From contig NC_018218.1 in assembly GCF_000219625.1 (NCBI RefSeq), positions 992,001 to 1,056,000 of the forward strand: a DNA stretch of 64,000 bases, in the 5' to 3' direction. A model generated the notes under the pieces. It did no database searches. It saw nothing but the letters and a program-made list of their open reading frames with translations, and was not told the DNA's origin. Below are positions 54,242 through 64,000 of the stretch, in pieces. The position numbers and the translations under genes are program-made. Source of the DNA: Zymoseptoria tritici IPO323 (lineage: Eukaryota > Ascomycota > Dothideomycetes > Mycosphaerellales > Mycosphaerellaceae). The first letter of the stretch is position 1. Each line of letters opens with the position of its first letter.

Positions 54242-56978
54242 ATGAACGGCGATCTCAGCTTGTCCCAATCATTGGGCGGCTTGCGCATTGCAAATCCGGA
54301 CGACGACGACACAAACGTACCGAGCACCACCCATGAGCCCGCATCCCGCCCTCCGCATTCGTCACACTCCTCTGCGAGCACGGTGACAGGACGACCTACG
54401 CTCCCGACCCTCTCCCACGATACCGTGAACAACGACTCAGGCCTCGGATTCAACCCAGACGCATACAATTTACAGTCCACGCACATCCCATCACCCACGA
54501 GCGAGTATTCTGCCTCTCCGCAGCCACAAGATTCGTTCACACCTCGGCTTGCTCATCAGAGGAGTCTACCTTTGGTGCAGCAAGAGCAGCAAGCTGGGCA
54601 GTACACAAGCCATCCAGCAGGATACAGGCAACCAGGCGAAGCAGCACGGCCACCCAGTGCCATGTATTCGCAGCCAAATAATTCCTCCGTCAGCTCGGCA
54701 ATTTCCAATACGGCGTCATATCGCTACAGAGACAATGTAGGTCCACCTGATGCCCGGCAGGCTGCTTTGGCAAGGAGTGGGTCGAGATCTGCACGGCAGG
54801 TCATGGGATCAGTACCGCAAAGAGAGAATAGCAGGAGCTACGGACCGACAGGAGGGAACCCGGTTCCAGGCGGTCTTCCACAGCGAAGAAGCTCACAGAA
54901 AATGCGACCAAGTGGCTCATCAGCCGGAGGATATGACGGAGGAGATGGACCATATGCAGGAGGCGCTCAGCTACCCAGCTCAGCGGAAGAATGGCGAGAC
55001 CGAGGAGCAGCTACTGGCACAGTGAGAGAGACGGACGCTTCAGGACAGGTCCGAACACAGCAGATCAAGAAGGGGGTCAAGGATTTCAAATTCGGGAGGA
55101 CATTGGGAGAGGGTTCTTATTCGACGGTACTGGCGGCCACAGACCGGACAAATCTGAAAGAGTACGCGATCAAAGTGCTGGATAAACGACATATTATCAA
55201 GGAGAAGAAGGTCAAGTATGTCAACATTGAGCGAGACACGCTGAACAGGCTCACAGAGCACCCGGGGATTGTTCGACTATACTATACCTTTCAGGATGAG
55301 CGATCGCTGTATTTCGTCTTGGACGTGGCAGCAGGAGGGGAGCTCTTGACATCACTGAAAAAGCTGGGATCGTTCAACGTGGAGTGTACACGATTTTACG
55401 GCGCCGAGATTTTGGACAGCATCGCGTACATGCACAGTCGGGGAGTGATTCACCGCGATCTCAAACCAGAGAATGTACTATTGGACGACAAAGGACATGT
55501 GAAAATCACCGATTTTGGTACAGCGAAAATTCTGGCCGATCCAAGGCGAGACGGAATCACTTCGGGAGATGCCACTGATGCTTCAGGCTCGGATCGAGCA
55601 GGCTCTTTCGTGGGTACAGCAGAATATGTCAGTCCGGAGCTATTGCGAGAAAAGAGTGCGTGCAAGGCATCGGATCTATGGGCATTTGGGTGCATGATAT
55701 ACCAGCTTCTTGCTGGTCGACCTCCCTTCAAGGCTGCAAACGAGTACCTCACATTTCAGAAGATTATGAGCCTGGAATACCATTTTCCAGATGGATTTCC
55801 CGACCTGGCGAGGGACTTGGTCGAGCGACTCCTGGTGTTGGAACCGGCACGCAGACTGCCCGTTGAACATATCAGGAACCATGAATTCTTCGATGGCATC
55901 ACTTGGGGCAAGAATTTGTGGAGACAAGAGGTGCCCACGTTACGACCATATGTCCCACCCGTCGCACCGCCCATCAAGCTCAATGGAGCGAGCAGGAGGA
56001 ATGGCAGCAGCAACCAAACGCCGACCAGTGGCCACTTGGCGAACATGGCCGCAGCCGCAGCGATGCAAGGTCAGAGTCAGAGTCAGAATCAAGGCCAGAG
56101 CCAAAGTCAAAGAGAGGCCCCATCGAATGCTCCTCCACAACAGACACGGCGACCGCAGCTACTCAACGTCACTGAGCTTGCTCCACCCAGCCAACTCGAC
56201 ATCGACTGGTCCCCCGTCCTCACCCGCAACAACGAGCGGATTCTCAAACTCGGAAACCTCATCGTTACCACAGCCCCAGCACAAGCTAATAGTCCGACGG
56301 GTAAAGGCGGCGACCCGTCTCCCGCAGCCGACAAGCCCAAATTCTCACGCTTTTTCAGCAGTAATACCACCAAGAAACGGGAGAGATTGGTGCTGATCAC
56401 GAGTGCCGCAAGGCTAGTCGTTGCTGCGATGGGAGGTAATGAGAAGAAGGCCAAGCTGGAGATCAACCTTGCTGGTGGGGTCACTTCGGGAGCAAAGAGC
56501 TTTGTCGATGGCAAGGGGTTGACGTATTGGACTTTTGATACGGTATGTGTCCTCGAGCGTTGTTGTGTCTCCCCCATGCTGACATGTAACCTTCCAGCGC
56601 GACAAACATTACACCTTTGAAGACCCCCGCGCTACCACCTCGGACCCACAAGGCTCCAAATACAGCACGCAAGAATGGCTCGACGCCGTAGATCTCGCAC
56701 GGGAAGTCGCCATCGCCACGTCCCTCACGAATTCCTACTCTTCCGACTCGATGCTCAATGATGGTGGGGCGGGTACTTCCGGCATGATGGACGGCGCAGG
56801 CGGAGACCGTGACGCAGCGATGCCGCTGGGAGGACCGAGTGTTGGCGATAGGCATAATTTGCGGCATACGTTGAGGAAGAATACGGACGATGGGACAGGT
56901 GCAGGCGGGGAGAGTTTGAAGGGGCGGAGAAGATTCAGTAAGCGGCATAGCAAGAGTGGGTTGGCGGCGGTGTTTTAG
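54242..56978 (+). CDS. PDK1/Pkh-type AGC protein kinase with C-terminal PH-like region
   Basis: Exon 1 is 54242-56542, the intron 56543-56597 (GTATGT...CTTCCAG, 55 nt), exon 2 56598-56978; 893 residues. The start MNGDLSLSQSLGG is preferred over an in-frame ATG 47 codons upstream. Residues 1-275 are disordered, Ser/Gln-rich. The kinase domain (about 280-555) has GEGSYSTV (Gly loop), YAIKVLDK (Lys), VIHRDLKPENVLL, ITDFGTAK and the T-loop SFVGTAEYVSPELL, all intact. A Gln/Ser-rich linker follows, then RNNERILKLGNLIV...RERLVLITSAARLVV, which fits the PH-type domain seen at this place in PDK1, completed across the splice (TFDT-RDKHYTFED). PDK1/Pkh kinases phosphorylate the activation loops of other AGC kinases and act in eisosome and wall-integrity signalling in fungi. 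Confidence 0.93.
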
Positions 56979-57357
56979 TAGGATGCTGTGCGTTCGACGA
57001 AGGTTTGCATGGTGTGGGACTGGATGGTGTGAGAAGAGAAGATGAGTAAAAGGTATTGCTTGAGAGCGGTGGTGCTGTTAGCGTAGCGAGTGCGCTCTTG
57101 ATCGACAGAGCCCAAGGGCTGATAACTGATGAACGGCTGAGTTACTGTGTCATTCTGGTTCTCCTGGCTGGAACCGGTATCTTTGTTCACCTTGCGTGAA
57201 TGAATTCCGGATAAAAGCTTGGCTACGCCGAGGCCGCCGAGGACGTTCTCATGCGGTGCAAACGGTTGTGATAGTCTAGCGCCAGGCTCCCAACGTACCT
57301 GCAAGCTTCAAACCCAGGAGAAAGGCTACCGAAACCTCACACCTCCAGACACATCTT

Positions 57358-57443
57358 ACGAAGGAGTTAATTTTTCATGATGCATATACGCTGGGCGGGA
57401 TTCGGGGTACGCCTATGCATCACTAAAACTAACTCCTTCGTAT
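57358..57443. repeat. Inverted repeat, about 30-bp arms, 27-nt loop
   Basis: The left arm (57358-57387) begins TACGAAGGAGTTA and ends TGATGCATA; the right arm (57415-57443) is its reverse complement with about three differences in the middle. RNA or single-stranded DNA from it would form a long hairpin. It lies about 380 bp after the kinase stop. It could be a small foldback/MITE-like element or a transcript-end structure. Confidence 0.75.
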
Positions 57444-58960
57444 GGTGATCTCCTGGCCCGTCGGCTACGTTCGGGCAATGCACACGGGTCATCGCCTATG
57501 CTGAGGAACGCCCTGGATGCGAGGCGCTGAGGTAACACTCCCGCTGAAGTCGAGAACGATGGTTCACGTAGGCAGAGAGGTCGTTCGGACACTTTCATGG
57601 TCTTTGGCCCCTCTCCCCACAGCCCGTGAGGTACGCCATTTTTCATGGTCCACCTGAAGCTAGCTCTGAAATGAGATTCCGGAAAGTTACTTTGCCGTGC
57701 TGTCGTCAAAAGTCAGTCTCGAATAGGCGCTCCTCCTCGCCCCTCTCTATCCTTCGATGCTCATCTCGGCTTTAGCTGGAGCAGCTCGATCCTCGCGGCC
57801 TTGTTGCTCATTCGAGGCAATTTTGTTCCCGCTGACGGTCGTGCACGCGTGCATGTTGTGCCTCTGTGCTCTCGAGCACGAAGGACGTGCTCGTGTGAGG
57901 ATGCGGAATTTTGAGCGTGTCGTCTTGCACGGCATGGGAACACAGGAGTCGCTTTGCTGTTGACGCGGCATGGTTGGTTTATGGTTTTTGCTTGTCGTTT
58001 GAGCGAGGCATCGCTCTCGAACCGGGCAGCCCGAGTACCGCCATTATTATTGTTGGAAGTTGGAACCCTCTGGCGCCTGGACCCGAAAACGCAAATTTGC
58101 ATTTGCATCGGCGCCGGAAGGAGTAGCCGTTAGCTCTCCCGTCGAGTTGAAGGATATATTTGCTTAATCTAGACTTTGTCAATGCCATTGTCGTTGACAA
58201 TCGTGGATACAGAGATCTCGCCGTCTACTCTCACCGTGCAGAAGGCCGCGATTGATGAAAGTAGAGACCCACGATCTCGCCTCTCTAGGCAGCAATTGCC
58301 CAGGTCGTAGAGGGTGAGGTCGATCGACGAACGCGTTGGCGAGTCTGGTATGTGTGCCGGATGGTTCGGGTGCGCGGCGTCCACGATCGCCTGACACCGG
58401 CACGTCACATTCCAGGCCTCAAGAGCCGGACGGCGCGGCATCATTCATGGAGCATTGGAGGCGGTTCCTGAAATGTGCAGCTTCGGCAGGTTGTCGTTGT
58501 AGAAAACGAACGAGAACTTCTCGCTCTTTGTTCGAGTAAGATCAACTGCAGAGCAGATATCGAATGGTTTGCGCATGCTATGGAAACGTGTTCCTGTCGC
58601 GTTATTTGCACAGAACTTATTGCGTAGGGTAAACGAATAAGCTCGCGGGTATCCCCTACTGTAAATTGCTGCTCGGCTTCTAGACCTAGCAATCTCGATC
58701 TGCCTCATCTGTCTGGAAGTCGCCGCCGTGAAGGTAAGACGGTAAGGTACCTTAGTGCATTTGCGTTCCATTTCGAAGCAATCACTTCAGCCGGGAAAGA
58801 GTGCACTCACGATGGAGTAGGAGCTCAGAGTGTACGCCGTGGTCCGAGGCGACCAACGGCGGGACGATTTCCGCATCGTCGTTTCGTTCGCACGCTGCAG
58901 GGTCTCGACTCCTCGTGTCCACTTCGATCACCTCGTGATGAACGTGCCGCTTTCATTCAA

Positions 58961-58990
58961 CGCCCCCAAGCGCCCCCAAGCGGCCCCAAG
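58961..58990. repeat. Three 10-bp tandem repeats (CGCCCCCAAG type)
   Basis: Two exact copies of CGCCCCCAAG are followed by CGGCCCCAAG, about 180 bp upstream of the rhodopsin-like start. They could bind a C-rich-site factor in the promoter, but no known site is claimed. Confidence 0.6.
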
Positions 58991-59167
58991 CGTCGTGTAG
59001 CTCATATTGCATTCCGTGGAATCAATAATATTAATCAGATGTAAGATACTTATTGCATGCGGAGACCCCTGCCCAGGTGTTCTCGAGCAACCTGCCGGCA
59101 CGAAAACCAAAGACGAGCAACTGAATTCATTCACCACCTGCAGCTGTGCAGATTATCAGGCCGGAGG

Positions 59168-60323
59168 ATGGGAGGCAATCCCGTTTGGAATATCGACCTC
59201 AACCACACACAGCCATGGCCGAGCGCAGCGGCTTGGATCAATGTCTTTACCGGCACATTCTATGCTGCTGCAACTCTCGTGGTCGCGCAACGACTCCTCC
59301 TTCGAATCTTCAAATTCGGCAGTCCGCTAGGATGTGATGATGCCCTCATCTTTGCCTCATGGCTGGCCGCAACCGCTTTCTTCGTCGAGGGCACCCTGGC
59401 AATAAACTCGCTGGACTACGGACTGCCGGTTCAGCCTCACAAATTCGAGTTCATCGCTCTTATGTTATGGTCGATACAGATTGCCTTCAGTACCAGCCAG
59501 GCATGCATCAAACTCGCAGTATTAGCGATCCTGAACCGCTTCGTAAAAGCTACCTCCAACACGCGCATCCGATATGCAATCTACGGCGCCGCTGCATTCA
59601 CCGCTGCGGCCCCGGTCGTATTTCTCACGGTTTCACTCCTAGTTTGCCGCCCTCTCGAGGCATTTTGGAGGACTCTGGACGCGAGCTACGTCGCCACCCA
59701 CGACTATCAATGCGTTGACAAGGGCGCGGTCGCAATCGTAGCTGGCACTGCTGTGATCATCCAGGACTTATACACCATTGCGATCCCATGGGCAATTAGT
59801 CGGTCTTTTGGCTTGAACAAGCGACAAACATTGGCGCTGAATCTCGTGTTCACGCTCGGGTAAGTTCAAGATCGCTTTCCGATGTATCGTTCAAGCACTG
59901 ACAAACCACAGCTTGATCGTCACGGTTGGCAGCGGCGTGAGGACGTACTATCTTTACTCCGTGTACCAGGGCGGCACACACATTCCAGATGACCTTGTGC
60001 AGACCATTGTCTGGGCGACCGTGGAGGTCCAGGTGGCCATTATCTGCGCTTGCTTGCCTTCTACGCGAGTGCTCTACCGAGTGATCGTCGGATCGAGGAT
60101 GTCCCAAAGAGTGCATCAGCGATACTTTTCCCGACACGGGGACTCTTACAACGCACGCTCTGGAGCATCCCACCCTTCGCACCCGGAGGTCTCGTGCGAT
60201 TCACGGTCCGAGACAACGTATCTGGAGCTGGAAAGCCAAGCCTCCTCATCTGTGCTGGAAAAAAGTCTTGCGGAGGAGCTGCCGAAACGATGTGATGAGT
60301 CTTGCTCATCGGTCTCAGTGTGA
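59168..60323 (+). CDS. Fungal rhodopsin-like / PTH11-type seven-helix membrane protein
   Basis: Exon 1 is 59168-59859, the intron 59860-59911 (GTAAGT...ACCACAG, 52 nt), exon 2 59912-60323; 367 residues. The splice joins FTLG-LIVTVGSGVRTYY inside a helix. The ATG at 59168 starts MGGNPVWNIDLNHTQPWPSA, a short extracellular tail with an NHT glycosylation site. Seven hydrophobic helices follow, with family hallmarks LGCDDALIFASWL after helix 2 start, the CRPLEAFW motif after helix 4, and DYQCVDKGA in the loop. The Cys of CRP and of QC may pair. The C-terminal 90 residues are Ser-rich and cytosolic. This large fungal family is called rhodopsin-domain or SAT4/PTH11-like, thought to be receptors; no CFEM domain is present here and the ligand is unknown. 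Confidence 0.9.
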
Positions 60324-62542
60324 ATCGTTTCGAACATGCGCTACAGCCGACCGTAACGTAATGGTGTCAATCTGTCACCGGCTTCCAATTCTGTCTGGGC
60401 GACTCCAGTCTCCGGGCGGCGCTAGTTTCACTCCGGATGAACACGGTCAGAAAAGGCCACGAGGCTCATTCAAGGGGTCCTGCCAGCCACATGGTGGATC
60501 GATCTTTCGTATCTGCTCTGCCTTGCTTGTTGGCGCCGATGTCAAAGATCAGTCCATGAATGGGGTCTGATATCGTCGAGCTGGAATGCGGAGCAATCCT
60601 TCCGGCGATCGAGAAGAGATCGAGCTTTTTTTTTTCCAGGATCCTCAGGCAGAAAGCAAGTGTGTGACTGCAGAACCTGTACAGCTTTGCAAGAGCGACA
60701 CGCGGCCGCAAACATTTTGAAGATGGCGCTGCGCTGTACCTTGCATCTCACCGAATATGCAGATCAAATATGGTACCAAAGGTCCATATGCATGATGGCA
60801 GTCGAGGCTCCTGTCCCGATGTCCGACAGCCGCACGATGAGCGAACTTGCCAGGGAGGAAGAGAAGCGAGCAGGACGAGAGATGCCTCGACGCCCCTTCG
60901 CTGCAGCTGGCAGCAGGTACAAGTCACAGGATGTGAGATGACGGATGCAGGACGTCGTGTGTCGACCGAAGATCACCGAAAAGCCCGATGATCGCTAATG
61001 GCTGGCTGTCATCCGTGAAGCACGAGAGTGGTCCGGCATGGAGCATGTTGTGCTTCGGTGTGCTCGTGCATGTGTTGTATGACTTGTGTATATGAAGAGA
61101 TGACATTTATGATGAAGCATTGATTCGACTGACTGGTAGTGATTTGGATTGTTAGATCAAACATCTCGTCACATTCCCTTTCGATCGGCATCAATCGTGC
61201 GGAATATCGTCTCCGTTGCAGTGCATTGCAGCATGCGATGTTTACTCCACATCGGGCCCACTCTCGACGCGATGTGATTGCCGACAGACAGCGGTCCGAC
61301 AGACAGCGGTCAGCGCTGGGAGTTCCCCATTAGCTGTCATTTAGATTGAAACCATCAATTGCGGATGCTACAGCCGGGACTGTGGGCTCTCGTTGATCGA
61401 CTGGATCCTCCACGAAATGTGATTGCTGACAAGGAAGACGCGAACATTCATCCTGCGTCACCTCCGGTAACGCAAATAGGCGAGCGGTCCGACAGCGGTA
61501 GATGGACGTGGGAGGTTGTCTTCCGATTCATCACAAGCAGCGCCACATCGTCAAGGTCCATCACTGAACTAGAGAGGAAATCGCCATGCCTTACCCCAGT
61601 GATGTCTCTCTCCCTTTCTCCCTGCCCCCGCCAACCCACTTCACTCCACCCCACCCTCAACGGCAGATCTGGTGTCACCACAGCGCTCCCGACAACGTTG
61701 TGCTTCCCGTGCCACGGACCCCGACTTCTCGCGCGCGGAAACACGAGGGCGCATGGCTTCGGATAGAGCGCGGAGAGTTCCCTCGAAGCTGACGCTCTTG
61801 TGCGCCTTGTACTCCGTTCGGGTGAGCTTCTCTGCGGTCCTACCGGCCTGGCGACAGTTGACAAATGGGAGACGTGTGAATGTCTGGATGCATCTCATTC
61901 GCACTGCGCCGTCGCGCCCCATGCCAGAGGCGTCGATTGATGGATCAATGGGATTTGGTGGAGGGAGCGCGTCAGCGCGACTCAGTGTGAAATGCTCCAT
62001 CAGAGTTCAGCCCCGACGGCCCGCCCGTCGGCTCCCGTCCTCGATATCATTTTCTCCCTTGTTTGAATCTCATCCACTCCACTCTCACAGCTGGCTTTCC
62101 TTCGGGATGCCAACGAGGTTACACAGGAAATAGCTTGGTGACCGCGCCTCAATCACCCTGGATCGATCCTTGTATGCCACAGCTCCACAAGACCAATGGT
62201 TTCTCTTCACCGTCTGCTCGTGTCGCATCCCTTCCGTCGGCGTGCATCTCGCAAAAAGTCCTCCCGTAGTACTGATGGCTTGTTCAACTTCACTTGCCCG
62301 CATCTGAGTATCTCTCCTCTTCTCCTTCACTCTCTTGCCGTCGCCTTTCCGTCATGTCTGAAACATCAATCACCATGGCAGCAACATCTTCATCCACGAC
62401 ATGCTCTATCTGACGATTCCAACCCGACATTCTTTCATCACCAGCTTGATATCCATCGCACCGACGACCATCGCTATCGAACGGCCTTCTCACGACGACA
62501 TACCGCTTCCGCACTTCATTTCTCAATCCTCGAGCTGCGACC
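60324..62542. other. 2.2 kb spacer without recognised gene
   Basis: Only short domain-less frames occur. A duplicated 15-bp unit lies at 61281-61310. The last few hundred bases should hold the promoter and leader of the pseudokinase gene. Confidence 0.5.
61281..61310. repeat. Tandem 15-bp duplication (CCGACAGACAGCGGT)
   Basis: Two exact adjacent copies are present, and a related shorter string (GGTCCGACAGCGGTAG) recurs near 61486. This may mark local slippage or binding sites; nothing more can be said. Confidence 0.6.
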
Positions 62543-64000
62543 ATGAGTTCACGCAATTTTGCGGAGGTGCCGCCCACCGCGGCCACCATGGCTCTGAACG
62601 CATACATTTACGGATATGGAGGCCACTCGCTCGTCACTCCTCATCAGGCTCTGAAACGACAATGGTGGACGGACGAGCGTATCGACAATCGCGTCACCCG
62701 CGCATTTGTCATCTCGAAGCTGCGCGGCGAAGAGAGAGAATTTCTCGATCGCGCCCTGGCTTTTGGCGAAGGCCTCACAGACGACACCTACATGGAATGG
62801 ATACTCGAGCGCGCGAAAAGATTATTTCTCATCCTCACACAGATTGGCGTACCGGATCAGATCTTTGGATGCATCGACGACTCATGGGACGACGACGACT
62901 TACCGATACCATTTGATAATGTCAAAAGTTTGGAATTGTCCTGCGACAACAACGAGGCATTGAACAAGAGATTTTATGACATGCAGTTCATCTATCTCTT
63001 GCGCGAGTTGAAGAAGGGTTCGCATATCGACTATGGACCGAAGGAACACATCCCCATGGAGCATGTCAATACTTTACCACCAGCAGCAACATTGCAGCCG
63101 TACGATCGCGTGCACTTTCCAGGTCGCCCAGAGGAAGTGTTCATGAGGAGGAAGTACTCGATGACGGACAAGGACAACGGTCACTTCACGGGAGACACCT
63201 TCACTAAGGACGTTCGTAGAGCCCGAGCTTTGGCGCATGAGCATGTTGCGTCAACTTGGGCGACATACACCAGCGAGAATGCGGCTTATCTCCTGTCAGA
63301 CTTTGTGCCAGAGCATACTCTCGCGACTTTCATCGAGCATCGCACGCCAGCCTCCTATGTCAAAGTGCGCGCTACAGAGCGGCCACTCCTCATCTGCGAG
63401 TGGATGCATTGTCTGTCAGACGCACTCGCCTCTCTTCACCATCGTGGTATCGCACATACCGCCATACGCCCTTCGAACATATGGATCGATTCCCACAATC
63501 ACATCGCTCTTGCAGACGTGGGAGCCATTCCGACTTATCAACGGAATAAGAAGGTACCCAAGAACGAAATCTACGATTACGCTGCTCCAGAATCGCAACT
63601 GAGCAAGTCCGCCGTCGTCGTCAAAACCAGCGCGTCACCTTCATCGCCGCCCATCAGCAGCATGAACGCTTTCTCCAAACTCCGCAAGCTCAGCACCTCC
63701 GACCATGGCTCTATCAGTGGTGCATCGTCCTCAGCATCGTCATCGACTGGTGGAAGCAGCACTCGGAGTAACTCATTCGTCAATCTTGCTGGCACCAGCC
63801 CCATTACTCCGCCTTCCACCTCTGCCCGGTCGAGCAGTTTCTCCGCGGCTTCGACTGCTCTCTCCCCGACGCCTGGCGCCGCTCGCTCACCGAGAGGCAT
63901 TCGCAACTTCTCTCGTCGTTTGGTGAATCCCACTAAATCGTTCGCGTCCTCCGCGGCATCCAGCGAGTTTTCTTCCATCACCTCCCCTTTGATCGAACGA
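62543..64000 (+). CDS. Pseudokinase-like protein, 5' part, cut by the window edge
   Basis: The frame opens at 62543 (MSSRNFAEVPPTAATMALN) and remains open for 486 codons to the window end; a second in-frame ATG at 62588 has an ideal context (CCACCATGG). Residues about 170-345 follow a protein kinase fold. LSDFVPEHTLATFIEHR is the hinge/helix D region, SDALASLHHRGIAHTAIRPSNIWI the catalytic-loop region, LADVGA the DFG position, and YDYAAPES the APE motif. The HRD motif is H305-T306-A307, so the catalytic aspartate is replaced by Ala, while the loop asparagine (N312) stays; DFG reads D325-V-G. No clear glycine-rich loop is seen. After APE there is a Ser-rich insert of at least 130 residues. Probably a non-catalytic scaffold; partner unknown. 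Confidence 0.8.
   Translation, partial: MSSRNFAEVPPTAATMALNAYIYGYGGHSLVTPHQALKRQWWTDERIDNRVTRAFVISKLRGEEREFLDRALAFGEGLTDDTYMEWILERAKRLFLILTQIGVPDQIFGCIDDSWDDDDLPIPFDNVKSLELSCDNNEALNKRFYDMQFIYLLRELKKGSHIDYGPKEHIPMEHVNTLPPAATLQPYDRVHFPGRPEEVFMRRKYSMTDKDNGHFTGDTFTKDVRRARALAHEHVASTWATYTSENAAYLLSDFVPEHTLATFIEHRTPASYVKVRATERPLLICEWMHCLSDALASLHHRGIAHTAIRPSNIWIDSHNHIALADVGAIPTYQRNKKVPKNEIYDYAAPESQLSKSAVVVKTSASPSSPPISSMNAFSKLRKLSTSDHGSISGASSSASSSTGGSSTRSNSFVNLAGTSPITPPSTSARSSSFSAASTALSPTPGAARSPRGIRNFSRRLVNPTKSFASSAASSEFSSITSPLIER

Larger units (their letters stand above)
56979..59167. other. 2.2 kb spacer with an inverted repeat and a short tandem repeat
   Basis: No convincing gene is seen between the kinase and the rhodopsin-like gene. 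The spacer contains the inverted repeat at 57358-57443 and a 10-bp triple repeat at 58961-58990, described separately. Confidence 0.5.

Noticed and set aside
1..64000. tRNA, 5S rRNA, CRISPR arrays, prophage or bacterial operons
   Set aside because: No T-loop/anticodon-arm pair, rRNA block or spaced direct-repeat array was recognised; the gene structures are fungal nuclear.

Overview
This window is nuclear DNA of a filamentous ascomycete (Pezizomycotina), most likely a dothideomycete-type fungus. The class assignment is an inference from gene content, not proven. The evidence is short 50-90 nt GT-AG introns, GC-rich coding regions, proline/serine-rich disordered proteins, a fungal rhodopsin-like receptor, GH72 and Sfi1 proteins, and an AT-rich transposon relic whose stop codons look like repeat-induced point mutation (RIP). 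No operons, CRISPR arrays, rRNA or convincing tRNA genes were seen. Genes stand alone on both strands with 0.3-2.2 kb spacers.

Layout 0-20 kb: the 5' end of an unknown gene leaving the left edge; Sfi1 spindle-pole-body protein; an unknown protein with a reading-frame problem near its 3' end; an Inn1/Fic1-like C2-domain cytokinesis protein; two conserved unknown proteins in convergent orientation; an ankyrin protein; a short unknown protein; neutral ceramidase; the splicing factor SPF27/BCAS2; and a basic protein with an internal duplication. 20-36 kb: two DHA1-type MFS transporters flanking a TPMT-like methyltransferase; isocitrate lyase (glyoxylate cycle); a polyQ-containing small membrane protein; a Pro/Ser-rich protein with a 14-nt first exon; and a GH72 GPI-anchored glucanosyltransferase.

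36-51 kb: a 66-residue cysteine-rich secreted peptide; an SNM1/Artemis-type nuclease; cytosolic isoleucyl-tRNA synthetase; a tandem pair of three-exon, small secreted cysteine-rich genes of which one copy is frame-disrupted; an FAH-family hydrolase; and a large disordered protein. 51-64 kb: a decayed SET-domain gene beside a RIP-like mariner transposase relic; a PDK1/Pkh-type kinase with a C-terminal PH-like region; a 30-bp inverted repeat; a rhodopsin-like/PTH11-type seven-helix protein; and the 5' part of a pseudokinase running off the right edge.

Most genes are housekeeping or cell-structure genes (cell division: Sfi1, Inn1; wall: GH72; translation: IleRS; DNA repair: Artemis-like). The less ordinary content is the secreted-peptide pair at 44.4-45.4 kb, the transposon-scarred segment at 50.8-53.6 kb, and the pseudokinase. 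Splice sites were placed by eye from reading-frame continuity and protein family knowledge. No database search was run.
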